Made by a program: the position numbers and the translations under genes. The notes under the pieces are model-generated. The model had not been told where the DNA came from. It saw only the letters and a list, made by a program, of their open reading frames with translations, and did no database searches. Shown one piece after another: positions 20,409 through 31,512 of a DNA stretch of 64,000 nt (positions are counted from its first letter, which is position 1; each line of letters begins with the position of its first letter). The stretch covers positions 9,211,601 to 9,275,600 of the forward strand of contig OX442324.1 of NCBI GenBank assembly GCA_949358305.1, given 5' to 3'. Source of the DNA: Strigamia acuminata (Eukaryota > Arthropoda > Chilopoda > Geophilomorpha > Linotaeniidae).

Positions 20409-22151
20409 TGTGATGATTACAAATCCGTATTTATCAATGTTCACAATAGATGGCGCTGTTTACCAAACGCGCGTAATTCAAACTCGATAAAACTAAAAAG
20501 TGTGATAAATAATTATTTAGACACGGTGAATAAAATATAACTATTTTATTCGACATAAACTAAGTATTAATTACTTGATGATGTTGATTCTGTTGAATCA
20601 ATATCCACATTACTTACCTGTCGAAGGTAACCAATCGGACCCTTCCGGACCCCAACTGGGCCCATCTGGACATAGTCATATATTAGGTCCGGACTAGTGA
20701 CCCACGAATCCGCCGATTCGTACGCTGATTGGCTGTCGCCAATCTAGTAGTTCTACAGAACTATATAAGCATCAGTTTCTCACCCACTAACCCCCCTGGC
20801 TTGATAACTGTAAATGTCTGTAATTGAATTGTTGTTATCGTTTGATTTCACTTTCTTATCGACACATCAGGCCACCTCAGCTCTCCACAATCGGTATTCA
20901 TTACTATTGTTATTGTTGTTGTAGGGCCTTTTCGGGAAGGCTAACTCCGGTAATAGACATGCATCCGCATGAAATGGCCCCGTAACGTTAGCCAGCTGTT
21001 CTACGGGACAGTAGGATTTCGTACGGTGGCTTAATATAACGGTCGTATACAGTACGACCTTGCTAAATGAAAGTAGGTCCCTCAGCTAACTGGCCTCAGT
21101 CCGCTGCAGGATGGCTGTTGTAAACGGCCCTCGCAGGTTCCCGTCTTTCTACGATTGGTCCTTCCGCTCGTTAAAAGTCGGTAAAGGCCTAATGCACAGG
21201 TGACACGCCGGGTTGGTAGCCCGTGAGTAATATCTTCAAGATGTTGCGATAAATAACTACCTGGATAATGGTAATCCAACGGCAGTGGCCAAGTAATATT
21301 TTACCCGGTGCTCGATCAGTGGATCCCGTCATCGTAAGGCATGCTGGCGGATGGAGGAGTCAAATCCTCCCGCGATGGTTCTCTCGACCGTCGTGACGGC
21401 CCCCGCCCCATTGTACCCTCCGGGTTAGTAAACCGTGAACAGTATATAAAATATATCGTGTTAAACAAATTACTCGGGCATTGGTAATCCTGTATTGGCA
21501 ATATCTTTTAAACCCGGTAAGTCCATAGAAATGTTTACCTGGTGGTTGGTACCACCGATAGCGAGTTAAAGCACACAATTAAATACTCGGCGCCTGATCA
21601 CGAGATCTTGTCGTCGTAAGGCATGCTGGCGGATGGAGTCTCAACAACTCCCGCGACGTTCTCTCAATTGTCGTGACGGTCCCCGCCCAATTAATATTTA
21701 TACAACAATTCATTTGTTGTATTCCACTAATTACTTTACTTTTATTCATTTGGAACATGGAATATTCTGCTGAATATTCCTACTTATGCGAAGGACTCTT
21801 CGCATTATTAGATACTCGAGCTGCGGACCAAATACGTCTCCGTAGCGATATTTGTGACGATGCCGCAAGTCAGCCGTATCCCTCTGGCTTCGCCCGGATC
21901 CTCAACCAGTTGATGCCGCCTGTTTACACGCGTCAAGAACCCATCTTTTGTTGTTAATATTTAGTCATAAATATGTTATGTCACACTAATACTGTAAGTT
22001 ATTTCTGCTCAGTCATGAATTCATATTTTTACACAGACTTCTGTAAGCTTATCTCGGTTAGGTTGTTGCTACTCCTAGCAACGTCTTGTTTAAACCGATT
22101 ATTTATCTATCTTAAATGGCTATTAAATCAGCCAAAAGTAGAATCGTCACA
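20409..22151 (+). repeat. Gypsy1 3' LTR
   Basis: Same length (1,743) as the 5' LTR, with about seven substitutions visible by eye and no indels. Followed by target duplication ACTC (22152-22155). Confidence 0.92.
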
Positions 22152-22155
22152 ACTC

Positions 22156-22591
22156 GTTTGAAACGAGTAATACAACTGGAAACGAGTCGTTTCCAGTTGT
22201 ATTACTAATAAAACACTTTAAAAGTTAATTTGTACATTCTTGATTTTTTTTTATTACTTTAAATGTCTATTTTTAAATGGATTCTCAACTCGATTTCTGG
22301 CGAAATCTCTCTTTCACATTAAAAGTTTATTATTAATAAGTTTTTAATGTGATTTTAAAGGTTGTTGATGTTTATACTCACTTTGAATGAGTGTAAACAT
22401 CAACTTTTTAAAAAAAAAATGGAATACGGGAGAAAACACGAGAATCTCGTGTTTTCTCGCGTTTTCTCGAGTACTCGCGAGTACCGCGAGTACTGTATCG
22501 GGACCGCGGTACTATTTGCGGAAGCAGGATGTACCGCGTACCGGTAACGCGGTACCGCACTAGGTACCGCGTACCGGGACCGCGGTACTTT
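22156..22591. mobile_element. LIR, middle segment
   Basis: Continuation of the foldback element after Gypsy1. It contains the hairpin GTAATACAACTGGAAACGA and its exact complement (about 22169-22206), a GTTGATGTTTA(T/C)ACTCA palindrome (about 22364-22404), the mirrored GAGAAAACACGAGA block (22428-22468) and a GGTACC/GTACCGCG-rich tract (22470-22590) that mirrors 7500-7700. Copia-C inserted at its right end in ACTTT. Confidence 0.75.
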
Positions 22592-23078
22592 TGTTGGTCT
22601 AAAGACCGTGTTTTTATCGATGAATATATTTATACTTTATTGATTTCGATGTTATAGTTGATTTTACGCTGTCTCGTATGTAATTCCATACCTCCGTTAC
22701 ACTATCCTATGATTTGTTCTTCATTTCAATGATTTGTTCACACCTAATGTTAATTTCCGGCACCAGAGTGCCCTCATGCTTGTAATCCCAACCCAACATG
22801 GCGCTGCACGCAAGCTACTGCAGCTTAGCTGATTTCTTTTCCAGTTTGGAATCCTATGTAAGATATTTCAATTATATTAAATCTTTTTTTATTGTTTTAA
22901 GTATTATCTTTACTTTAAAGCACCTTTAGTGCTTCTTGCCAGCGCATATAAGCGGCATTAGGCCGCGCGCATTTCCGAAACGATACGCGTCGTATCGTTA
23001 ACGTCTGTGCGGGTCGCACAGCGCCAATCCACGCTTCCAATCGGTTCACACCGATATTTTGCGCATTCTCTGTCTACA
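22592..23078 (+). repeat. Copia-C 5' LTR
   Basis: 487 bases, TGTTGGTCTA ... CTGTCTACA. The distal 140 bases hold four perfect short-loop hairpins: 22952-22966 (GCGGC/GCCGC), 22980-22998 (ACGATACG/CGTATCGT), 23005-23021 (CTGTGCG/CGCACAG) and 23040-23055 (ATCGGT/ACCGAT). Confidence 0.92.
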
Positions 23079-23079
23079 T

Positions 23080-23095
23080 TGGTAGCAGAGGATGG
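23080..23095 (+). other. Copia-C primer-binding site (initiator-Met tRNA)
   Basis: TGGTAGCAGAGGATGG, one base after the LTR, complementary to the 3' end of animal initiator-Met tRNA over 16 bases. Confidence 0.85.
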
Positions 23096-23969
23096 TTGTT
23101 CAGTGAACAACCGTTCTATTTGCTTAATTTTTCAACACTTTTTCGCGAAATTCGCGAATTTGCGCCGATATTTATATTTGCAGTTTTTCCGGCGCCATTT
23201 TGGATCCGATTTTCGTCTCGCGTACGTCGACAACGGACTACGGACGTTTACAGACGACCAGGATTGTCTGCCACAGCATCATTTGTTTAACCTTCTCCGA
23301 AATTACGCGAGTTTCGCGAATTTCGAGAGAAATTCTTTGTTTTTCCAGATTTATCGCCGATTTTCCGCTCGTCAACGTCGAAGAGACGTTCCACAGCCAG
23401 AAACGGATCGAATTCCGCTGTGTCATACCCCGGCGTATGCACAGTATCGCCGATTTACGAATTATTTACGTCGATTTTGCACTTTTCTTGCGAAGAGCCT
23501 CATTTAATGAGAAGAATTTGGGTTTTCGAGCCCAAATTGCGCTTTTTATCCGGTTTTTTCGAGAAAAACCGTGCCGTGCCTTCATTTGCACGAGGACTGC
23601 AACCGCAGTTGATTCATCTTTTTCTCCTTTGTGTCGAAATTACCTTTGTTAATATTAAGGGGGATTTTGGTGGGTCACTTAGAATCCTTGGCGCCCTACG
23701 TTCGATTCCGAACACCGCGCCATTGTATTCTGTGGTAAGGCTGAGCCCTGCGCCACCCGACATTCCCGTAACCCTAGGTGGTTGTAAAGGACGTCGGGGG
23801 GACACTTGCCACAGGTTGTCAGTCGATTGCAGCATCGACTCCCCTTTTGGGTTTCCGCATCGAACACCGAGGGAACCGTGCAGTGAAGTGCTCCGATCTC
23901 GTGCTACGATTTTGTGCCACTCTCTGAGCTTCTGTGTTTTCCGCGTAGTGCCGTGTCTAGCAAATTACG
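23096..23969 (+). other. Copia-C untranslated leader
   Basis: A CG-rich leader of about 0.87 kb. Repeated TTCGCGAATTTCG and CGCCGATTTTC phrases suggest an internal degenerate tandem repeat, as in Copia-B. The overlapping ORFs are unconvincing. An ATTACCTTTGTTA ... AAGGGGGATTTTGGTG block (about 23640-23672) is nearly identical in the Copia-E leader (about 28391-28423) and may be a packaging, splicing or priming signal. Confidence 0.5.
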
Positions 23970-26900
23970 ATGCAGAAAGCGGCCAATGCGAACACCTTGA
24001 TTCCGATCCTCGGCGTCGGCAACTATGAAGAGTGGAGGTTGTCGATGCAGTTCCTGCTGAAATCGGAAGGGCTTTGGCGCCACGTTACTGAGGATAAAGA
24101 GACGGAATATATCGCGACTTTGACGCCGAAGGAGTTGGACCGTTTCCTGACAAAGAAAGACAAGGCCCTCGGTCATATTTACATTCATGTCAGCCCTGGA
24201 AAGCGCTCGGTTCTGGAAACGTGCAACACGCCAAAGGAGGCGTGGGACACACTCGCCAAGATCTACGCGCCCAGTTCCAGAGCCCGCACGCAGCCATGAG
24301 ATGGGAATTTCTCGGCCTTCAATTGCAACCCGGCGAGGATATGCCGGATTTTATTGCCCGAGTGGATGGCTATGTTCGCCAGCTGAAGGCGGTGAACGAG
24401 AAGGTAGAGGACGATCACCATGCCTACCAATATTTGAAGTGTTTACCGTCCGAATTCGCGCAGGCGACGTTCGCCATATACCACTGGCCCGACGATAAGT
24501 TTACTCCGACACTGGTCGCCGAACAATTAGTTTCCGAACACATGCGGCTGAAATCAATCGGGCTACTCGGGACGAGCCAGTCCACGGCTCATGCGTCGAT
24601 GAAAGGGCAATTCCGACCTCGAAATAAATCCGGACCTCGTGACATTTCGACCGTGAAATGCTTTAATTGTGACCAATTCGGACATTATGCAAACAAATGT
24701 CCACGCCCGCCCCGTCAACAACAGGGACAGGCAGCGGCTTCAGTGCAGCAACGGTCATCTCGAAGCAAAAGTCGCCGACGGAATAAGAACGCCGCCGCGA
24801 AGGCCAACAACGCGCGTCCCCGTGAATCTTCGCATCCGCATCGAGAGGGGACATTCTTTGTCAATGCGCCGCAAGTTGTCCAACGTCCAGTGGCCCACTT
24901 TATGCAATCCAATGAGTGGATACTGGACTGCGGCGCCACGGATCACGTGTCTCACGTCCGAGCAGGATTTACCGAATTCGGCGACGTCATTCCCTTCGAC
25001 ATCGAGCTTGGACAGGGCAAGTCCCAAGTAACGGGCAAAGGAACGGTTCGACTACTCCTTGCAATCGACAAGACCCGATGCACCGTCAATTTGACGAATG
25101 TCCTCTACGCGCCGAACTTCGAGGCAAACTTGATTTCGGTTTCGAAGATAGATAAGGCTCGACATCACATCCATGTCTTCAACAGTGAGATCCATGTTTA
25201 CCAATCGGACATTCGCAGCCCTCTCATCCGTGCAAAGGAGAGAGGTGGTCTTTACTATGTGGACGGTTTGTGTTCGAATCCAACATTTGCGACGACTGTC
25301 TCTCCTACGACACAACCGACGATTCCCGCGTCGCCAGCGCAAATGTACGTGACAACCGAAGAAGATTTCCCGAACATTCCGAAGCATAGACAGGGAAAAG
25401 GGTCAAAACAGCGAGAAATTTCGGATTTCCGGATTGAGATGCCAGCTATTGAACCTGTAAAGCAAATTTCCGTACAACAAGCTCCTCAAACCAATCCGAT
25501 CCCTCCTCCCATTCCCACACAAATTCACAATGACCTGACCATTCCTCCTTCCTATGCGAGTGCCCTACAGTCAATTCCGACGGCAATTCCTACCGCGATT
25601 CACAATGCAAATTCCTTTCCTCCCCTCGGCAATCCGTCCCAACCGAAAAAGAAGGTCATTACCAATCCAGCTTCCGTCAAGGACGCCACCGGCTTATGGC
25701 ACAGCCGACTTGGCCACCTTCACACCAATGGAATGAAGTTGTTGGCCGCAAACGACCAAGTTTACGGAATGCAACCAGGGGAAGTCAGCAGGGAGTTGGC
25801 TTGCAACGATTGTCGGATCGCCAAATCGACTAGAGCTTCTCACAAGCCCGATCCGAACCCCTCGACAACAAAGCCTTTGGACCTTCTCCACATGGATATT
25901 TGGGGGCCCGCCCCTATCCCATCGTTTGGAGGAGCGCGTTTCGTCCTTACCGTCATCGACGACGCTACTCGCTATTGCTGGATCATACCGCTAGCGCAGA
26001 AATCACAAGTTTTCGCAACTTTTAAGGATTTCGTTGCACGGGTGGAGCGGATACAGGACGCGAAAGTCAAGGCTATCCGTACGGATCGGGGTGGCGAATT
26101 TTTATCAAACGAATTTCTCCGCTACCTTCAAGACAAAGGTATTCAAGGTCAGCGAACGAATCCATCATCGCCACAGATGAATGGCACGGCCGAGCGCATA
26201 AACCGGACAATGGCCGACAACTTTCGTGCAGTCTTATCCGAAACCAAGTTGCCGGAAGCGCTCTGGGCCGAGCTCGCGGTTACGTTCGCGTATATCAAGA
26301 ACCGGTGCCCTCATTCTCGACTTAACAATCAGGTCCCGTACATCCTTTGGCGACAGAGAGCCCTTTCGTTACGTCATCTACGAAAAGTCGGTTTGAAGTG
26401 CTGGGTACACTACACCGCGCCAGGCCGAAAGAAGCTGGATCCGCGGGCCTGGGAGGGGTATTTAGTCGGCTACGCCACAGGGACCCGTGGATTCAGAATT
26501 TGGAACCCGATGGACAACAAAGTCTACGAATCGATTCACGTCAAAGTCGATGAGCGACAATCTTATCGGAAATCCATCAAAATTTCGCCTCAACGACCTC
26601 AGGAATCGTTCACCGGTCCCGGACAGCAGTCCGTAACATTCGATGATAACCTTCATTACCATCAGTGGCCAAGGGGATCCGATTCAGAGGCTTCCGAACA
26701 CTCTGCGAACGACTCCGAACATGTGTCAACGGCATCCGCTTCGATGCACACGCCACCTGCATATCTACACATCCACATTCCACCTCCGACAACTCCGGAA
26801 CGGGTCTTGCTGGATTTATGTGCGACATTACCTCCGGGTTCCGCATCCCTTCGACAATCTCATCACATTTCATACGAAGAGGAACGCGATACTGACCACG

Positions 26901-27314
26901 ACATCCGAGAAATGGATGAATTATCGGTTTATCCCGAGACATCCGAACTCATTGACCCGTCAGCGGAACCATCGTCGCATCAATTACCTCCGTCGACACC
27001 TCGTCAATCTGCCCCGCCATCGCCTCGCCCATCAGCTCCACCCTCGCCTCAACGTTCGACAGCACCTCCTCTCCCACGTGAAACACCGGTACCGACGCCG
27101 AGATTCATCACAACGCGTCGTCAACAACGCGCTGGTGATCCTGCTACGCATACGTTGCAGATATTCGACCCTGATCCCATGTCACCGGCTCCGGTATTGG
27201 GAACCGAAGTCGCTGCGGCAACCGCTCGTCACACGACTCACATGTGGCGATTCGTCGGTGGAGATGGAGAGTGTCGTGAATGGGTACGCGAAGAGCATCT
27301 CCGGAAGGATCAAA
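23970..27314 (+). pseudogene. Copia-C gag-pol, first segment (frameshifted)
   Basis: ATG at 23970 begins gag (MQKAANANTLIP). The first frame ends at 24299; homology continues in another frame from about 24290, consistent with loss of one base between codons for the conserved RARxAA motif. Gag domain, then CCHC knuckle CFNCDQFGHYANKC (about 24659-24700), protease with WILDCGATDH (about 24920-24943), GAG-pre-integrase (LWHSRLGHLH), integrase core (LLHMDIWGP, IRTDRGGEF, MNGTAERINRT) and a Pro-rich linker. Copia-E inserts at 27315. The protease reads Asp-Cys-Gly rather than the common Asp-Thr/Ser-Gly. The continuation is at 43482 in the same frame. Confidence 0.88.
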
Positions 27315-27915
27315 TGTTGGTCATATGATTCGGTACGGATCACAAATTATTATTTGAATCGATGTTATCAATGATTATTCAGTATTCATTATGTTATTTA
27401 CTTTTTATTGACTCTTTTCAATGTATTTGGATATGTTCCAAGTTGTATTCCGTACAATTGTACGTGATTGTGTTATATTTAAGTGCATTAAGCACCTTGC
27501 TGTTAGTTTTCCATCAAATGCATGTGGCATCATGCATCTTGTAATATTTTCCTTTTTATATTGCCCAATTCTAACACCAGATGGTGTTATCGTTTGTTAT
27601 TCTCACCCAAGATGGCCGCACACAGGTGCGAGGATGTTTTCCAACCATTTCAAATGAATAGGAACATTATTTGTAAGCATTATTTCGATTAAACATTATA
27701 TTTTATTGTTTTAACTCATTGCCAGTTAACCTAGCACGTTTATAAGTGCTTGTTCTATAATTTTTGCGCAGATAAGTGGCATTAGGCCACGCGCACTTGT
27801 TTTTCACGGCAAAACGTCCGTGTTACGTTCGTCTCGGGTCGAGACGGCGCCTTCCGTGCTAAATACACGCTTCCACCGGTGTTATTCGCACCGTTTTGCG
27901 CTCCACTCGCCTACA
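27315..27915 (+). repeat. Copia-E 5' LTR
   Basis: 601 bases, TGTTGGTCAT ... CGCCTACA. Distal hairpins: 27776-27790 (GTGGC/GCCAC), 27805-27822 (CACGG/CCGTG), 27830-27846 (CGTCTCG/CGAGACG) and 27877-27893 (CGGTG/CACCG). Several occupy the same place as in Copia-C with different stem bases. Confidence 0.92.
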
Positions 27916-27917
27916 AG

Positions 27918-27928
27918 TGGTAGCAGAG
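27918..27928 (+). other. Copia-E primer-binding site (shortened iMet match)
   Basis: TGGTAGCAGAG begins two bases after the LTR. Only the first 11 bases match the initiator-Met tRNA end; other Copia copies here match over 16. Confidence 0.65.
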
Positions 27929-28785
27929 TCTTGGGATCGATTCATTGTATACTTTTCGCTAATTTACTGCGAAATTTTTGCGTTTATCGCGAATTTTCGC
28001 AGCATTCATCTCGTTTCAGATTTCCGTCATCGATTCTCGCCGATTTTCGTCTCAATAACGTCTTTGAAACGTTTATCCGACGTTCATTCGACGCCTTCTT
28101 CCTTAATTTTGCCGAAAATTCCGCGGGTTACGCGAATTTTCCGGCAAATTTCATATTTTTCAGGTTTTTCGCCGATTTTCCTTGTACGACAACGTCTTCG
28201 CGACGTTTACCACTAGAAACGGGCGATTCCCGCTGCTTAGTGCCCCGGTGCACGGCAGTATCGACGATTTATATCGATTTTCGACGATTTATCGCTTTTT
28301 CGGCGATTAAATGCGATTTGGCCAAATAATCGCACATCAATCGGTTTTTCACCGCACCGAATTAATCAATAATTCCCTTTCAGTAGTCGTATTACCTTTG
28401 TTAGTTTTTAAGGGGGATTTTGGTGTGGGACACTTAGTATCCTCGGCGCCCTTCACTCGAATCCGAGTAAGCGCCGTTGTATTCTCCGGTTGTGCTTGTC
28501 GTGGTACAAGTGAGGTTTCCCGCGGCTCCAGGCAGTCGAACGGACCCTCTCAGACTGGCAACCGGAGGTTATTTGACAACTTCAGAAGTTGTCGCCCATT
28601 TTTGGTATTCCGCTTCGATCCACGTGGGAACAGTGCCGTGTCGTGTTTGTGCTACGGAATCCGTGCTTTGTGCGCCGTTTTAATGCTATTTCGTCGGTTT
28701 TCGTGCTTCGATTTATTGCTTGTCGCCGACATCGCCACTCCCAACACTAGTTTATCTCCGCGTTTGTGTCTTCGTCTTCATCACG
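27929..28785 (+). other. Copia-E untranslated leader
   Basis: Similar in style to the leaders of B and C (CGCCGATTTTCG and TTCGCGAAT-like phrases), with the conserved AAGGGGGATTTTGGTG block near 28410. No credible gene. Confidence 0.5.
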
Positions 28786-29144
28786 ATGCAGAAAGGCTCG
28801 AATACTTCCGGTGGTCACGTACCGATACTCGCCATCGGCAACTACGAGATGTGGTCGCGATCGATGCGAATGCTCCTCAAAGCTGAGGGGCTTTGGCACC
28901 ACATCACCGAAGAAAATGAAAAAGACTTTCTTGCTACGGCCACCGAAAAGGAGAAACTCAAATTTCAAAGAAAAAAGGATAAAGCTTTGGGTCTGCTTTA
29001 CATTCATTTAAGTGAAGCGAAGAAATCAGCCCTCGATTCTGTCAAGACCCCGAAGGAAGGCTGGGACGCATTAGCCAAAATCTACGCGCCCAGTTCCCGC
29101 GCGCGCAAAGCCGCTCTTCGACGAGAATTCCTCAATCTTCGTAT
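28786..29144 (+). pseudogene. gag: Copia-E gag, N-terminal segment
   Basis: ATG at 28786 starts gag (MQKGSNTSGGHVPIL), closely related to Copia-C gag. It contains the gag N-terminal motif NYEMWSRSMRMLLKAEGLW and ends in IYAPSSRARKAALRREFLN, where Gypsy2 enters. Removing Gypsy2 and one GTAT joins it in frame to 38152. Confidence 0.88.
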
Positions 29145-29637
29145 TGTTACGCGGTAGAGCCGTACCGTGTATCGGCTGGCTCTGCTCGCTCTGTTTAGGC
29201 ATTTAATGCAATGAATTCTCACTAGACGGCGCTGCGCACCTAATTAGATGCACAGACCGTTCAACTTAGTTGATAGGGGGAATAGGAGTTTACTTAGTGA
29301 GCTGATTAAGCCAGAGAGCTAAGATCTCTTTTGATTCTCAAACTGTTACCTTCACCTACTACTGCCAGCCGGTTGACGGTCAGGCAGGACTAGGTTTCCT
29401 GAATTGAATTGAATAAACAACAGCATCATCCTTATTTGATTTGAATGAACCATTTATGTGTTTTAGGTTTAATAAATGAACAAATGTAATAAGAGCTGAT
29501 GACCGAACATTTACATTAGTAAATGTCCGACTTTGAACAATAAAGCCAACAGGCATTTTACATATAAAACCCTGTGTCATTCTTGATTGAATTCATGTCA
29601 CGTAGGACTAAATCAATCCCCATTTAGCCACGTAACA
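29145..29637 (+). repeat. Gypsy2 5' LTR
   Basis: 493 bases. CAATAAAG near 29535 may be a polyadenylation signal. The 66-codon minus-strand ORF inside it is duplicated in the 3' LTR and is not a gene. Confidence 0.93.
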
Positions 29638-29639
29638 AC

Positions 29640-29651
29640 TGGTGGAGATGC
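29640..29651 (+). other. Gypsy2 primer-binding site (tRNA-Ala-like)
   Basis: TGGTGGAGATGC starts two bases after the LTR. From memory it is complementary to the GCATCTCCACCA end of animal tRNA-Ala over 12 bases. Identity is from recall. Confidence 0.6.
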
Positions 29652-30180
29652 GGTCTCGATTGTAGCCCGTTTAGAATTAAAATCCCATTAAAATTGGATT
29701 AAAATTACCAAAATAATTTAATAAAAATCTAGAAATAAAAACTTGAAAATTGCTGATTTTATAGCAATTATCTTGAATGACTCAGAGTTGGTAAAAACAA
29801 GTGAAGTCACAGCTTGAATATTTAATGTCATTGTGTGAAATAATTTGCATTTTGGAAATGAAAATAGAGTTTAATTGTTTATTAGGGATTAATTAATTGA
29901 TTTACAATTGTTATATTTAGAATAAATAAAATATATAGTGTATAAATACTAATTTTGATATTTATTTACAGGAAATTTTGTGAATTTATAGGAATTGAAA
30001 AATTGTTTTGAAATGTTATTGATGGATTATTTTCTTTGTAATTTTGAGTGTAATATTTATGTATTATATGCTAATAACACTTTAAGTTTTCAGGTAATGA
30101 ATTCGTGTTAGTGTATTCAGTGTTTAGAAAGAGATTAGTGCTAGTGAAGTGAATAAAAAAGTGCAATATAAGGCTTCAGT
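29652..30180 (+). other. Gypsy2 untranslated leader
   Basis: AT-rich noncoding sequence. A stop codon (TAA) lies three codons before the first codon of the gag frame. Nothing else is recognised. Confidence 0.55.
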
Positions 30181-31512
30181 GTGGATAAGCCAGTGAAATT
30201 GTCACAATTCAACTTGGATAACCTTCAGGATCTGCAGGATCTGCAGTTACCTGGGCCAAATTTGAAGAATATCACCACTAGGAAAAGTAAAAACGCTAAA
30301 TCCGAATCTGACACCGAACCTCAGAAGGAAGATAAAGAAGTCCGATCTCAACCTCAATCAATCCTACAGAAGTTGGATTTCGCTACTCCGTTAATAAAAT
30401 TAATTCCACAAAAAGGTTTAGAAGAAATAATAAAGACATTTACACCAGTAAAAACTAAACCAGTTCCAACCACAATTAAACCAAATTTTCCGAAAATGAC
30501 ATCACCACAGACTCCAACGGACGTATTGACCGACTTATTGAAGAGTTTGGTAGTGCAGAAGCGACCTGTTGTCACTTATGATACAGAAAAGGGCAACATC
30601 GACCAATGGCTTGTGGCATATGAAGCTACAATAGGAACAGATGATGAGAGAGTAAAACATCTAGCATTAGCCTTAAAGACTGATGGATTGGCATGGTTTG
30701 TGGAACAACTAAAGAAGAATCCGACATGGAAATGGACGGATTGGAAACTACAGATCGAGAAAAAATTTAGAAGAAGCCAAGAAAATGTTTACAACACTCT
30801 CCACTTCATGAAACACAAAGAGGGTACAGCAGATGCCTTCATGAAGAAAGTCTTGGCCGAATGTGCGTTTATTCTACCAGAGATGACTGAAACTCAGAAA
30901 ATAAATTATGTTTACCAAGGTTTGAAGCCTGCAATGCAGAAGATGATGATAACGGTATTTCCATCGACGTTAGAAGAAATGGAACAGAGACTTAAATTGT
31001 ATGAAAGTCACAAAACAGAAGAACCAGCGGATCTACTGCTCACAATGTTCAAAAAAGTAGTAGATGAAAAGGTGAACCCTACGACAACAGGTATACTGTC
31101 TGGAACAGGGGGATCCCCAGTAAGCTACGCCGAGTTATTAGCTGAAAATATCAAATTAAAACAGCAAAAGCTCGTGAGTGAGTCAGTAGAGCCACAACAA
31201 TCGGTTCCATTATTCATACAAGGCGAGTGGTATATTCCAGCATCGCAGTGCGGACAGAACTTTAGAGGTAGATACAACAGAGGTAGACAGCGGTCAAATA
31301 GTAGTCCGACAACAACGCGTCCATGTGGATGTTGGCATCGTTATGGTTGTGAACATAACACATCAGCGCCACAGGAGCAACAATCTCAAGAAAATAGAGG
31401 GAACCCAAACAACAGAAGGTGGTTTAAGAAGAAAAGGACACAAGGGGGCGGTAAAACGAACCCTAATCCTAAGCAGAACCCACAACAAGGTCAACAAGAA
31501 GAGGAAAACTAG
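30181..31512 (+). CDS. gag: Gypsy2 gag
   Basis: The 443-codon frame begins right after an in-frame TAA with a GTG codon (30181); the first in-frame ATG is over 100 codons inside (near 30496). An original ATG mutated to GTG, or a non-AUG start, are both possible. Residues about 120-290 form a gag/capsid-like domain (DQWLVAYEATIG, LAWFVEQLKKN, WKLQIEKKFRRS). The C-terminus is Arg/Gln/Asn-rich and carries CGCWHRYGCEH instead of a canonical CCHC knuckle. The stop (31510-31512) overlaps the GTG that opens the displayed pol frame. Confidence 0.82.
   Translation: MDKPVKLSQFNLDNLQDLQDLQLPGPNLKNITTRKSKNAKSESDTEPQKEDKEVRSQPQSILQKLDFATPLIKLIPQKGLEEIIKTFTPVKTKPVPTTIKPNFPKMTSPQTPTDVLTDLLKSLVVQKRPVVTYDTEKGNIDQWLVAYEATIGTDDERVKHLALALKTDGLAWFVEQLKKNPTWKWTDWKLQIEKKFRRSQENVYNTLHFMKHKEGTADAFMKKVLAECAFILPEMTETQKINYVYQGLKPAMQKMMITVFPSTLEEMEQRLKLYESHKTEEPADLLLTMFKKVVDEKVNPTTTGILSGTGGSPVSYAELLAENIKLKQQKLVSESVEPQQSVPLFIQGEWYIPASQCGQNFRGRYNRGRQRSNSSPTTTRPCGCWHRYGCEHNTSAPQEQQSQENRGNPNNRRWFKKKRTQGGGKTNPNPKQNPQQGQQEEEN

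Larger units (their letters stand above)
7780..22151 (+). mobile_element. Gypsy1: complete 14.4-kb Ty3/gypsy element
   Basis: A complete element bounded by two 1,743-base LTRs (TGTGATGATT ... AATCGTCACA) and a 4-base target duplication ACTC (7776-7779 and 22152-22155). Order: LTR, tRNA-Gln-like primer site, 1.1-kb leader, gag, -1 frameshift, pol (protease, reverse transcriptase, RNase H, integrase), a 1-kb spacer, a third ORF in the envelope position, 3' spacer, polypurine tract, LTR. Both coding frames and the third ORF are uninterrupted, and by eye the LTRs differ at only about seven positions, so the copy is young. It lies inside the LIR. Confidence 0.92.

Noticed and set aside
23007-24028. 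Overlapping ORFs of 150-200 codons in the Copia-C leader
   Set aside because: They cross the LTR end, primer site and gag start in different frames; no homology is apparent and similar frames appear in related leaders.
26610-27374. Antisense and alternate-frame ORFs of 110 and 243 codons
   Set aside because: They are shadows of the Pro/Ser-rich linker of Copia-C in other frames.
27820-28886. ORFs of 169 and 191 codons in the Copia-E LTR/leader
   Set aside because: Same reason: they cross the LTR end and primer site and overlap the true gag start.
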